DNA of 64,000 bases from Lasiodiplodia sp. COLG20 (GCA_009801085.1 VNWV01000003.1:2356001-2420000); one strand, 5' to 3'; positions 10,952 to 21,431 are shown, numbered from the stretch's first letter. Translations and numbers: made by a program. Notes: generated by a model from the sequence alone, not told the origin.

Positions 10952-13060
10952 GTTTATTCGGCCAGCTGCAGGCCCCTCGGAGCCTGACAGAGCTCTCTGT
11001 GACGTGGACTGCCAGCGAATAGGTCTGCTCAAGCCAGCGCAGAGCTTGGGCGAGCCGGCCGAGTATGCGGCCTCGTTGATGCGCGTCAAGGGCAGCCGGG
11101 GCCTGTGCGACTCGAGCCTGGACCGGGCGCTGGGGGAGTCGTGCGCCGTGGATGCCAGGAAGCTTCTGATGCAAGCGCTAATGTAGGATGGTATCGACGT
11201 GCAGGCGGAGCAGGGGACGACTTGGGCAGATCCGTCGAGAGTGGTGGCGCGTAGCTGCGCAATTGGCGAGCGCGGCGGGCGTGCGACTCGGGCTGCAGGC
11301 GCGCGAACGGAGGCCTGCTGGGTGCTACCGTCAGCCGCGAGGCGCGGCCTGGGACGAGGCGCGGTGCGTTGGACGAGGCGGGCGGGCTGCGAGCTGGCGG
11401 CGAGGTACGACGGGTGCGCTGGGGAGGGCGCGGGCGGGAGGAAGCCGTGCCAGCGTGCAGGCGTGGGGTTACGGCAATGGGCGCAGGTGGTTGATGGAGA
11501 GAGCGTAGCGGCGTTCGCGGAGAGGGCAGGCACGCTACAGCACAGGCGGCCGGGACCAAGATGGACGGCGACGCGGGAAGGCTCCGCCCGCCGGTCAGCA
11601 GCCGCGACAACAACAACAACAAAGACCCTCGCCCGCAGCCCAGGGCCGCATGCCGGACATGGAACAGGGCCCGGTGACGACACACGCCGTCCGCGAGGCT
11701 GAGCCCGCGAGTCGTGGCCCCAGCGCCGAAGCCAGCGGCCCCCAGCGGCGCGCTCGTGCTGCGCAGTGCATCCTCCACCGCGGGGTCCGGTCCAGCAGCG
11801 CGGCCAAGCCTCGATCTCCCTCGCGCTCAACAATTGACCAATGACCTCGCCCTGCGCGGCGCCAAACGCCCGCGTCGAGCCGTCAACCGCGCGCGACGGC
11901 AGCGCCGCCCTGCCCACGCGCACCGCGCCGCCGTGCAGCCCGCGGCCCGGATGCCAGGCGCCTCTGTCTCCGCCCAGGCGCCCGTCGCGGCCGGCGAGAC
12001 TTCACGTCCAGCCAGCCGCCCGCCTCAGCCGGTCTCTTGAGCACAGGAGAGGGAGCACACAGCATGCAGCCACGGGTCAAGGCCTGCAGGACCAGACTGT
12101 CGGGGTCTGGCACACCACCCCCTCCGGCGCGCAGAATGATGTGCTGTCCTCCGACTGCCGTCAGATTACTGTCTTCGATCCGAGCTCGCATGCCGGCCCA
12201 AGACCTGTGACGGGCAGAGACAGCAGACCCCCTGGCAGCAGGCTTACTGCTCGACGTGGTCCACAGGAACCCTCGTGCCGCGCCTAGAGCGTCGTGGCTG
12301 CGGCGCACGCCCTGCTCTGCGGGCAACCTGCGATCCCATGACGTCGGCGCATCCTTTTGCGGTCTGCCATGCCATTGGCGAGTACCTGAATTGGGCGCGA
12401 TCTCTGGGTACCCTATGAGCTGCCCGCCCACACTCGCGGAACTGTCTCTGAACGTTAGGCGGCGTTAAGGCGTCGATCCAGCTCTGGCTGCAGCTCCGGC
12501 CAACACATCCTGCAGCTGGCATCGGCGCGCGTCAAGCCACGAATGCTCAGCCTTGTACCGACAGCCCTAGGATTTTCCTAACCCATGCCGCCGTGGAACC
12601 GACGTCAAGAACGACCGTTGATCGGCTGGACATCACAGCGCTCGCGTGCAGAGATCGGAGACGAGGCGCAGCCGTCTGGAGATTTGCTGACTTCATTGTA
12701 CAGGCTGCGTGTTCGACTCGTGTGCGCTATGTACAGCTCATCCCCCGCATACAAGCTTTTGCGCTTTGATTCAGCGCACCATCAGATGCTTGCAATAATG
12801 CCAGCAAACACCTCATCGTACCCTCGACGCATGACGTTGGCAGAGCAGCCTCGGAGCCTCTGGCTGATCTCAGATTAAGTTCGCTGACAGCGAGTGCAGT
12901 TATTGCCGTGAAAAGTTGCCAGTAGAGTGCGCCTTCGCCCATCGCCCGCAGGATTCCGAGGTCAAGGTCTGCTTGACTGCGACTTCGTTCCGAGGGCCGC
13001 CACTGCACGTTGAGTGGAGCCGGTGGGTGCTGCGTGTTCGATACCATCATCCATCTTTGA
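10952..13060. other. Long GC-rich leader/promoter region of HAP3
   Basis: 2.1 kb between the HAP3 start and the 3' end of the prefoldin gene. From 11000 to 12300 it is very GC-rich, so frames of 100-400 codons stay open on both strands. None starts convincingly or resembles a known protein. A CCAAT pentamer lies near 11839. Confidence 0.5.
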
Positions 13061-13696
13061 CTACTGCTGCACGACCTGGATGTTGTTCTTTTTCTGGATA
13101 GCGGCGGCGCGTTAGCATGCCATCTGACGTCTCCGGCTCTCCCCAACCTGATGACGTACCTTCCACTTGTCCATCTCCTCCTGCTTCGCCTTGTACTGCT
13201 TCAGCAGATCCTCCAAAACTTTCTTGAGACCTTCCGAATTTGTCTTCAGCGCTGGTACCACATCCTTCACCGTCCGCTCCACCAACACGCCGTTAATCAT
13301 GCGGAAACACTTCCGATCCTCGGGGAGGGGCTCCAGAGTCTCGAGAACCAGCCTAGCGCCACTGATCAGTGCTGCCCATAATGTTTCTTTTGGCTCGGGA
13401 AGGCGGGAAGCGGTGAGGAGAGTGCGAGGAAGGGGCGGGTTGAGAGGTTACGGGACGCGAAAAAGCGGTGAGATAGCTTGGAGAGGGAGCATAATGGAGG
13501 CATAGTCTCGTACTTGTGCTCTTCTGTCTCTTGTTCGACATCGCCGATCTTCTGTGCGAGCTGCTGGAGGATGTTCTTGTAGTTCGAATACTGGATTTGC
13601 AGCTCTGCGACGGGCGTCAGCGCGAGACCATGGAGTGTTTACACTCGAGAGTCGGATCGTACCTTGCTGCTTCTTCTGCGACATTGGCTGCGCCAT
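13061..13696 (-). CDS. GIM4: Prefoldin subunit 2 (GIM4/PFD2)
   Basis: Beta-class prefoldin subunit; the hexamer hands nascent actin and tubulin to the CCT chaperonin in the cytosol. Four exons on the minus strand: 13696-13663, 13604-13514, 13352-13160, 13093-13061; 116 residues, the usual size. Spliced protein: MAQPMSQKKQQELQIQYSNY at the N-terminus, then LAQKIGDVEQETEEHK joined to LVLETLEPLPEDRKCFRMIN, GVLVERTVKDVVPAL, and the tail KKNNIQVVQQ. The two terminal coiled-coil helices and the central beta hairpin (RKCFRMINGVLVERT) are clear. All four junctions are GT..AG. Exon 1 is only 34 nt and exon 4 only 33 nt. Divergent from CMC2 across 248 bp. Confidence 0.94.
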
Positions 13697-13944
13697 TGTT
13701 CTGGTGCTTGTGCTGGGGTGCCGTCGTCAAAGTGCGGGAAGGCTCGCGGTGACGGCGGGCGGAGTGCGGGACCAAAGGCGGGACGAAGCACGGACGGGCC
13801 TCTTTCTCGCCGGTCGAATCGCGACACTTCCAATCATCCACCCAAACCCAGCAGCGTCCACCGCCTGCATCCTGCCCTGATCTACTACGCGTTGAAGCCC
13901 GCGCGGATCATCACACCCAGGCTAACCTCACTGCGCCGCCCAAC
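13697..13944. promoter_or_regulatory. Bidirectional promoter GIM4 / CMC2
   Basis: The only DNA between two divergent start codons (248 bp), so it must hold both promoters. A CCAATCA element (13830-13836) lies near its centre, 111-134 bp from each ATG. Confidence 0.65.
13830..13834 (+). promoter_or_regulatory. CCAAT box
   Basis: CCAAT followed by CA, the form preferred by the fungal HAP complex, about 111 bp upstream of the CMC2 start. A pentamer is common by chance; position is the main support. Confidence 0.35.
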
Positions 13945-14254
13945 ATGCATCCGCATCTGCACACTAAAGACAACAAAGGTACGCCCGGCCCTTACCCGCC
14001 GTTTCCCGTTTTCCCGTGCGATCGACTGACACCACCGCGACACAGCCTGCGAGGAGGTTATGAACGCTCTTGAAGAGTGCCACGCTCGCGGATTCCTCTA
14101 CAAGGCCGTCGGCATGTGCAACAAGCCCAAGCACGCCGTCAACATGTGCCTCCGCGCCCAGCGGCTTGAGCGAACCAAGGCCAACCGCGAGCAAGCGAAA
14201 GTCAAGCGCGAGAAGATTGAGAAGGTCTGGGCTGAGATCGACGCCAACACGTAG
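13945..14254 (+). CDS. CMC2: COX assembly mitochondrial protein 2 (twin CX9C)
   Basis: Small intermembrane-space protein needed for cytochrome c oxidase biogenesis. Exons 13945-13978 and 14046-14254, 80 residues. The first exon encodes MHPHLHTKDNK; splicing gives NKACEEVMNALEEC, the first CX9C, followed by MCNKPKHAVNMC, the second CX9C, in the antiparallel helical hairpin imported and oxidised by the Mia40 pathway. A basic C-terminal helix (RLERTKANREQAKVKREKIE) follows. Length and the MHPHLH start match CMC2 proteins. Starting at the exon 2 ATG would lose the first Cys, so exon 1 is required. Confidence 0.93.
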
Positions 14255-15403
14255 ACCAAAATAAAGGAATTTGTGTATTGGGTGTAAGATATATGAGTGG
14301 AGAATGCATTGTTGGCGTATGGGTATGGGAAGTTTGGGAAAACGTTCACAAGGCAATGGAGTTTCACCTGGAAAACCTGTAGGTATGGAGGTGCAAGACA
14401 ATGGACTCGGATCGACATGGTGGTCAGTCGCTGGTCAAGGACTCAATGGAATGTTCGTCATTCTCCACTCCGCCTGTCAAGTCTGCGGCGTCCTGATCTG
14501 GTGCAAGTCTAGTTGCAGGACGACACGAATTACACAAAATCAGGCACCGAAGGTTCTTAGATGACTTATTACGCATGTCAAAGGAGATTATCTCAGGCAG
14601 CTTTGCTTATTGGTGCTAGGTGTTATCCTCATTCGTACATTTATGCCTGACGATACACAGATGGGAAACTTCTACAAACACGAACGTAATTTCGTACAGG
14701 TTCCTCGACGCATATTCGTCCTTCCTACTAGAAAAATGGGTCTCTACGCGGTGCTCGTGTGAGCTTGTGCTTCCTTCTGTCTTGGACACCTCGACTTCTA
14801 TATTCGTTTCCGCGCCTAAGGCTGTGCTCGCCGGTGCTTCACCCAGATAGGGAACTGCAATGAGGCAACCAACGTGGATCCAGCCAAGGGTTGAATTATA
14901 TCATATGATGCCACACACCGACTCAGGCCCGCTTCGGCAGTCTGTTAAGGCTCCGCTACGATCCTTGCTTTGTGCTCTTGCCAAGCCTCCCAAACAGGAA
15001 GGTGCCACACCGGACTCCAAAGGTCAAACGAGCCAAGAGATGCGTCTACGAAGGACATTCCTCCTCTAGTTAGGAGCGACCCGCATACAAGCTCAAGGAA
15101 CTGACCACTGTGCTGTATCGGAGACTTTTCCGCTCTCGTATTGGCCGACTTCTCTAATGCTCGTAAAAGCCGCCAAGTAACGATACCACTAGAAGCCGTG
15201 GAAGCATTTATCAGAGTGGTCTTCGCCTGAATGAAGGAGGAGCCAAGAGGCTTGGAATACATGCTACAGTCGGAGGTCAGCGACGTCCTTCGTACTGTGT
15301 GCATATAAATTCGTCTATACGTTTGTTTATGTTTTGAAACATCGGACCCACCTCTTCATCCAGCTTTTCGTCAGGTCGTGACATCGGATTTTCAGTCGTC
15401 GCC
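14255..15403. other. Intergenic, CMC2 3' region and LAP1 promoter
   Basis: Mostly mixed-composition DNA with no recognised gene. A minus-strand frame of 119 codons (15304-14945) begins with an ATG and looks fairly protein-like, but matches nothing I know; its start overlaps the LAP1 TATA box, so it is not annotated as a gene. Confidence 0.45.
15304..15309 (+). promoter_or_regulatory. TATA box of the aminopeptidase gene
   Basis: TATAAA in gcatataaattcg, 95 bp upstream of the start codon, a normal distance for a filamentous fungal gene with a short leader. Confidence 0.5.
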
Positions 15404-16690
15404 ATGAAGGTTTCCACTCTGCTTGCTATCGCCGCGGCGGCGGCCGTTTCTGCGGCTCCGCTCGCCCCGCGTGCCGATGAGGTCGCTGAGCCTGAAAAGT
15501 TCCTGCTCAAGCTGAGCGAGACGGAGGAGAGATGGGTTACCGAAGAGGAGAAGTGGGAGCTGAAGAAGGTATGCAATATCTCATTTGCCAGTTTCGGTTT
15601 TTAAACCCCCGTCTTCACACGAATCCCTAAGTTTGGAGAGACTACAAAGCTAATTATTTCAATATAGGCTGGCGTCAACTTCTTCGACAAGACCTGGACT
15701 CAGGCTTCAAAGCCCGCGGTTAAGGCCAAGCGCCAGGCTGTTAGCTATCCTACTACAGCCAAATTCACGTCGGCTGTCAACACTCTGATCAGCAGCCTTT
15801 CCACGTCAAACATGCAAACGAACCTCCAGGGGCTTACCGAGTTCAACAACCGCTACTACCGGGCCTCTACCGGTTCTCAAGCTGCTACCTGGCTCAAAAA
15901 CCTTGTCGAATCCACCATCGATGCTGCTGGCGGTGGTGGCACTGTGGAGTTCTTCACCCACTCCTTCGCTCAATCGAGCATCATTGCCAGAGTTCCAGGC
16001 AAGAGTGATGCTACCATTGTCGTCGGCAGCCACTTCGACAGCATCAACCAGAACAACCCCACCAGCGGCCGCGCCCCTGGCGCCGATGACGATGGAAGCG
16101 GCACTGTGACCAACCTCGAGATTCTCAAGGCCTACCTCGCCAGCAGTGCTGTCAGGAACGGCGAGGCCGAAAACACCGTCGAATTCCACTGGTACGCTGG
16201 TGAAGAGGGCGGTCTGCTTGGATCGCAAGCTATCTTCGATTCTTACGCTAGCGAGGGCCGCAATGTTATCGCCATGCTCAATTTCGACATGACTGGATAT
16301 TCTGCCGGCATGACCAATGCTGGTCAGGCTAAGTCGCTGGCGGTTGTTACCGACTACGTGAACAACGCCCTCAGCACCTTCACCCGTCTCATGATCAGAA
16401 CCTACACCACTCTTCCAATCACCACCAGCACCTGCGGCTACGCCTGGTAAGTTGAGATAAACTTAGTGACGATTCGTTCCACAGCTAACAAGATCCGTAG
16501 CTCTGACCACGCCTCGGCAACTGATGCTGGCTTCCCTTCGGCATACATCTTTGAGAGCCCTGATGCATACTCTTCCCCGTACATTCACACCGCTTCTGAC
16601 ACCATCAGCACCGTTGATTTCGGCCACGTCCTCAACCACGCAAAGGCTGGTCTCGGCTTCGTTTACGAGCTTGCCTTCACTGGCTTCTAG
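15404..16690 (+). CDS. LAP1: Secreted leucine aminopeptidase, M28 family (LAP1 type)
   Basis: Extracellular zinc exopeptidase removing N-terminal residues from peptides. Exons 15404-15568, 15668-16446, 16501-16690; 377 residues. Signal peptide [17 protein letters not shown], then a propeptide ending near KAKRQ (probable dibasic processing), then the M28 domain. Two-zinc ligands are visible in order: His in GSHFDS, bridging Asp in GADDDGSG, catalytic Glu-Glu in YAGEEGG, Asp in NFDMTGY, and His in YIHTASDT. Splicing of intron 2 creates CGYACSDHAS, supplying the conserved disulfide Cys; intron retention would stop at once. The 99-nt first intron and 54-nt second intron have consensus ends. Typical of the fungal LAP1 group. 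Confidence 0.94.
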
Positions 16691-16898
16691 AGCTTGGGCA
16701 GCAAGCAACTTGACGAAACGAGTGGGAAAGGGAAAAAAGGAAAAGAAATTAGAGGGGAACAAAAAGGCGACCCTGTTGGGACGGCTTCAGAAGCCGCCCG
16801 CCCATCATGTAAATAGTGTGAATGACCAAATAATCGACCTGTATCATTGTGTCTATCGTTTCATAAAGAAAATGACGTCGCACATTTCGAGTTTTGGG

Positions 16899-16921
16899 TT
16901 TTTTTTTTTTTTTTTTTTTTT
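16899..16921 (+). repeat. Poly(T) tract, 23 bases
   Basis: Uninterrupted run of T about 210 bp after the LAP1 stop codon, probably in or just past its 3' UTR. Confidence 0.9.
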
Positions 16922-18001
16922 GGCGGCGCATGCCTTTGGCGCTGAATGCGTTGGGCTGGACTGGCTGCGGCCTGTAGCGCAGGCTGCCGTGGAGCATCGT
17001 GATGGAAAGCGGACGGGACTGCGGCCTACGGCGCCGCTGTCTCAGATGCAATCACTGCCTTGACTTGCTGTGGGGAAAGGCGCTCAGGCATCATTGGCGC
17101 GGAGACGAGGATCCTCGCGTCACTCGCGGACCCGCAGGTACGCGTTGATTCGCGAGCGCGTTGCTGGGGACCTGACGACCGTTGCCCTCGACCGTCGAGG
17201 CGTCGCCCTGTCACCTCCGTACCACAACCCTTCGATTGGCTGTGTGCCTGCCCCTTGGAGCCTTCGCCCTCTCGACCGCCGCGCCAGAATTTGCAGCGCC
17301 TTCGACCGCGCCGCGCCCCGGCCTAATCTACTCGCGCTGCCACCGTCACAATTGCTCGCGGCCGTGGCCAACAACTCCCGCCCAGCGACGAAACATCCGC
17401 ACCGAGCGCTCATGAACGCCTGAGCGCCCGCATTACTTTTTCGCCGCCTTGTTCCGTGCCAACCACGCGTGCGCGCCGCGCCAAACCCATACTCGCCGTG
17501 TCACCGCGCCACAGCTACAAGGCTGTGTACATTGTGGAGAGGAAGGCTGCGGTCGACGCGTGGAGCACACCGCGCTTAGATCGAGCGTGCGCGCGACGTC
17601 CTATAGGTCGCCATTGCATAGCGACTCGATCACCACCTCGCGATTTCGGTTTGCGCACCTGCAGGCGGCCGCCGCAAGCTGTTCGCAGGCTCCCCGCAGC
17701 AGCTGCGTCAAGCCCGAGTACCTGGGAAGAAATACAGAACCGCCAAGTTCCCACCCGTGCAACCCCACCACACCGCACCAGATATCGTAGGCCACCTCTG
17801 CTTTTCGACAAGTATTCGTCGTTCGCCGCCAGCATTCGGTTTCGCACACATTCTATACACCTTGGGCGGACAAGGGCTTGCATAAAAGGCAGGCATCGGA
17901 GAGCCGCACAGCTCTGGCGGACCATTTAGCGTTGCCGATAACCTCCCGATTCGGCCCTTCGCCTCCTGCTGCCTAGCTTTCGGCTGTCGTCGCCCGTAAA
18001 G

Positions 18002-18077
18002 GTACGTCTCTCTGCTCTGTTTTCAGTAGCGACGTCCTCTCCTGTGCTCTTTTCGCCGTTGCCGCCTTCCCTTACAG
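18002..18077 (+). other. Probable 5' UTR intron of the RAD53-like gene
   Basis: Donor GTACGT and acceptor CCCTTACAG, 76 nt, with a pyrimidine-rich body. It lies upstream of the coding start, so it would be a leader intron. Not testable from frame. Confidence 0.4.
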
Positions 18078-18129
18078 ATTCTACCCGCCAGATCTTGTGA
18101 TTGCGAGATCTTGCGAGAGATTCCGATTC

Positions 18130-18207
18130 ATGTCTCAACCTTCATATTGGTCTGGTCATCTGCAACCATGCCATTGCTGCGGCGCGCTAATCTATTGCAG
18201 CGGGTAG
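18130..18207 (+). promoter_or_regulatory. 25-codon uORF upstream of the kinase
   Basis: ATG at 18130 opens a frame of 25 codons ending TAG at 18205-18207, eight bases before the chosen kinase ATG at 18216. It overlaps the alternative in-frame kinase ATG at 18168. If in the mRNA it would compete with initiation at 18168 and allow reinitiation or leaky scanning to 18216. Confidence 0.5.
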
Positions 18208-18215
18208 TATCCACC

Positions 18216-21200
18216 ATGGACGAAGAACCGACCCAGCCCTCCACGCAACAGATAATCGACCCGCGTCGCCTCGGTGGGAACATCTCCGGACTGAACGAAG
18301 CAGATGTCGCGGATATCCTGTGCATTCTCACGCCGACCTCACCCGCCGCTTTTCAGATCGTCGAAAGGACTGCTGGAGACGCCCCCCAGCACGTTCTGCA
18401 ATGCCAGCCCACCAATGGATATCAACCAAACACCCAGCCGTTTAGTCAGGATTTGGAAGAGGCCGAAACCTTCGTCATCGACCGCCCTGGTGTGGCGCAT
18501 GACCTGGCGCTCAGGTTCTCGTCGTCGTGTAAACAGCCATGGTTTGGCTTTTGCTTCGGACGCAACCCAACCATGTGTGACGTTCTTCTACCTGTTGGAC
18601 CTGACTCTTCGAAGCGGATCAGCAATCTTCATTTCATGATTTATGTCAACAAGCATGGCGTCCTCATGCTGGAAGACGCGTCTACCAATGGAACCATGGT
18701 CGACGACACGCACCTAAAGGCAAAAAGCAAGGAGCCCGGGGCGCAAAAGACGAAGATGCTTCAACCAGGCTCCATGATCACGATACTTTCCCCGCTGCGT
18801 GAAGAGATTGTCAAATTCATCGTCCGAATTCCGGATCAGACTGGATACGAGGAGGAGTATGCGGAAAATCTCAGCAATTACATGACCAGAGTTGAGACAG
18901 AGAGGGTGGCAAATGGAAAGCCAAAGCGTGCGCAGAACACAGGCGGAATTCCCCGACGGCCTGTGGTCAAAGCTGTCAATACATTTGGTATGCACTGGAA
19001 TGGCGGTCGAATCTACAATGTTATAGACGTCCTCGGTAAAGGCGCCTTCGCCACAGTCTACAAGATCGCAAAGGCGATGGATGGGCAGCTACTAGCAGCA
19101 AAAGAGCTGGAGAAGAAGCGCTTCATGAAGAACGGGCAGCTCGATCAAAAGCTTGACAACGAGATGAAGATCATGCAGTCGCTCTTTCATCCGCACATAG
19201 TCCAGTACATCGACACGCATGACATTGGAAACCACCTCTACATCATAATGGAATACGTACCGTACGGAAATCTCTCAGATCTCCTCGCCGGAGGCAAATG
19301 CCTACCGGAATCTTGCGTCCAAAGAATGGCCTGTCAAATCTTCAGCTGTCTGGCCTATCTTCACAGCAAGAGGATCACACACCGAGACATCAAACCCGAC
19401 AATATCCTCATCGCCTCGCAGGAGCCTTTCGACGTCAAGCTTTCTGACTTCGGCTTATCCAAAGTAGTAACGAATAACGAGACCTTCCTTAAGACGTTCT
19501 GTGGAACGTTGCTCTACTGCGCACCTGAGGTCTTCCCCCACTACGACGGCCGTGGCAACAAGAAGCGCCGGAAACCGGGTGAGGCAAAGAAGAGGTTCCA
19601 TTCCTACAGCCAGTCAGTCGACATCTGGTCATTCGGCGCAGTACTTTGGAGTTCTCTCTGCGGAAGCCCACCCTTTGAGGGTATCATGGATCAAACCGGC
19701 CGCGCCATGTTCGAAAGAATCATGGACACTCCTCTGGACGCTACGCCCCTGCGTGAGATGGAAGTCTCAGAGCAGGCTATCGATCTACTGGTGACAATGC
19801 TGAAGACTGATCCTGCACAGAGACCTACAGAATTGGAGTGCCTTACCCATCCGTGGCTCGCCAGCCTCGCCAGAACTATCGTTCCAGAAGTCGTTCAGCC
19901 CGATCTAAACGCTATTCCCGAGGAGGATGAAGAAGATGATGACATCGCAGCTGAGGCAGCCGAAAACCAGTTTTCCCAACTTAGTCTCAATGATAGGAAG
20001 GCAGGCTATGGCATCCCCAGCCAATTCAGCGACGATGACGAAGAGGAAGATTATGGTGAAGAGCCTGAGCCTGAGCCAATCAACCCACATCAGTCCAAGC
20101 GTCCGCGCGTCCGCCGAGATCCTCAGTACCCAAGGTATCAACCGCGCAACATGTCACAATTTGAATCCAGCCCTGAAGAATTCCAGAACCCTGCTATAAG
20201 GACGACAAGTGGCCTTGATCCGCTCTCCCGGCTGGCTCGTGGCAAGCCTAGGCTTTTTGGTGAGATTGGCCAGTCTGCGCTGGGAAGCCCCCGAGTTCTG
20301 GACAACAAGACGACCCAGGCGTTGTCCATGGACGAAGATTCGAGCGGTCCTGAGATCCCTGAAAAGAGCCCCAAAGCCAACCAGTCCGTCAAGCGACGCA
20401 GTAAGACCCCTGTTGAGAGCCAGGGCACCCCACGCAAAGACCCTCGCGGCAACAAATCTGCTGCTAGTCTTGATGGTGCTGAGTCGATGGTCAGGGAATT
20501 AACAATGCATTCACCAAATTCTCCGAACCGCCTTTACGACGAATTCGACCCGCAGTCCCCCCAAACACCCACTCGCAGTGTCCCAGAGACGCCGTCCCCG
20601 TCAGACGTTTCTAAGGACGGGCATGATGACTCTACCTCTACTACTCACGGTTCGCAAGAACAGACGCCTAGACCAACAACCAACAGGAGGTTCAGTAGGC
20701 AGATAAGTTTACCTCTATTGGAATCATTATACTATGATCCACACGATCCTTCTACCCACAACGTGGAATATGCGACCAAGATCAGCGGTATCGACTTTGC
20801 CTCGGCCCGTAACCTGCCCGCAACAGAGCTCACTTCTCTCCCATCAACACATTATCCATCAGACGCAAGCGAGCAAGATGCGGACGAGGGCGATGATGCC
20901 GAAAGCGCTATGGGTGGAGCTGTTCATTCACCGCCGGCCACTGACTCAACCTTTCGTGTACCACCCCCTCGCCTCGGAAAGCTGACAAGTACGGACGATT
21001 CGATCCTAAAGCTGGTACTCAGGCTCGAACGGCAGGTCGAAAGCTGGGGCCGCAATGCTGAAAACACGATTACATTTTCTGATGTCAACGATACGCGAGT
21101 CCCTAAGAACGCATTCACTATTTGGTTCTACGCACCGAACATCGACGACTTAGTAAGGGAGGGCAAGGATTGGACGAAGGCACCAGACCTACAAGTTTGC

Positions 21201-21431
21201 ATTCATACGAACTCGAGCAGGGGCATCAGCATCAACAACACTCGACTTCATCCTCCTAGGCCGGATGGCAGCTATTCTTACGGGCACCTCTACACGGGCG
21301 ACATCATAACAGTCTTCGATACGGGCAAGAAAAAGCTCAAGTTCGTCTGCGAGTTCACCACTGGCGAGGCAGTCAACAATCGACCTGAGGGATTGAGCTT
21401 TCAGGTCTTTCACACTCAACCCTCACAGTAG
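18216..21431 (+). CDS. RAD53: Rad53/Chk2-like checkpoint kinase with FHA domains
   Basis: Nuclear Ser/Thr kinase of the DNA-damage and replication checkpoint; 1071 residues, one exon. Start chosen at CCACCATGG (18216), a perfect Kozak context giving MDEEPTQPSTQQIIDPRR; an ATG at 18168 is the alternative. N-terminal FHA domain about 90-190 (FGRNPTMCD, RISNLHF, DASTNGTMV). Kinase domain about 266-545: G-loop GKGAFATVY, Lys in LLAAKELEKK, catalytic HRDIKPDN, DFG, CGTLLYCAPE. A basic insert (GRGNKKRRKPGEAKKRFHS) follows the APE motif. A long disordered region has Ser/Thr-Gln and Thr-Pro sites (SSPEE, TPTRS, SQEQTP), followed by a C-terminal FHA-like fold about 950-1055 (SRGISINNTRL). This layout fits Rad53/Cds1 rather than single-FHA Chk2. 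All catalytic motifs are intact. Confidence 0.88.
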   Translation: MDEEPTQPSTQQIIDPRRLGGNISGLNEADVADILCILTPTSPAAFQIVERTAGDAPQHVLQCQPTNGYQPNTQPFSQDLEEAETFVIDRPGVAHDLALRFSSSCKQPWFGFCFGRNPTMCDVLLPVGPDSSKRISNLHFMIYVNKHGVLMLEDASTNGTMVDDTHLKAKSKEPGAQKTKMLQPGSMITILSPLREEIVKFIVRIPDQTGYEEEYAENLSNYMTRVETERVANGKPKRAQNTGGIPRRPVVKAVNTFGMHWNGGRIYNVIDVLGKGAFATVYKIAKAMDGQLLAAKELEKKRFMKNGQLDQKLDNEMKIMQSLFHPHIVQYIDTHDIGNHLYIIMEYVPYGNLSDLLAGGKCLPESCVQRMACQIFSCLAYLHSKRITHRDIKPDNILIASQEPFDVKLSDFGLSKVVTNNETFLKTFCGTLLYCAPEVFPHYDGRGNKKRRKPGEAKKRFHSYSQSVDIWSFGAVLWSSLCGSPPFEGIMDQTGRAMFERIMDTPLDATPLREMEVSEQAIDLLVTMLKTDPAQRPTELECLTHPWLASLARTIVPEVVQPDLNAIPEEDEEDDDIAAEAAENQFSQLSLNDRKAGYGIPSQFSDDDEEEDYGEEPEPEPINPHQSKRPRVRRDPQYPRYQPRNMSQFESSPEEFQNPAIRTTSGLDPLSRLARGKPRLFGEIGQSALGSPRVLDNKTTQALSMDEDSSGPEIPEKSPKANQSVKRRSKTPVESQGTPRKDPRGNKSAASLDGAESMVRELTMHSPNSPNRLYDEFDPQSPQTPTRSVPETPSPSDVSKDGHDDSTSTTHGSQEQTPRPTTNRRFSRQISLPLLESLYYDPHDPSTHNVEYATKISGIDFASARNLPATELTSLPSTHYPSDASEQDADEGDDAESAMGGAVHSPPATDSTFRVPPPRLGKLTSTDDSILKLVLRLERQVESWGRNAENTITFSDVNDTRVPKNAFTIWFYAPNIDDLVREGKDWTKAPDLQVCIHTNSSRGISINNTRLHPPRPDGSYSYGHLYTGDIITVFDTGKKKLKFVCEFTTGEAVNNRPEGLSFQVFHTQPSQ

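Larger units (their letters stand above)
16691..18215. other. Intergenic: LAP1 3' UTR and long RAD53 leader
   Basis: Contains a 23-base T tract (16899-16921), then about 1.1 kb of GC-rich, pyrimidine-rich DNA leading to the kinase gene. Open frames between 17060 and 17930 occur on both strands and look compositional. Near the kinase lie a probable 5' UTR intron and a uORF. Confidence 0.5.

Noticed and set aside
11086..11778. 230-codon minus-strand frame and overlapping plus frames in the HAP3 upstream region
   Set aside because: Frames on both strands are open together because of high GC; peptides are Arg/Ala/Pro/Ser-rich and unrelated to known proteins.
18111..18167. N-terminal extension of the kinase from a TTG codon
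   Set aside because: No ATG; fungal starts are ATG, and two in-frame ATGs follow.
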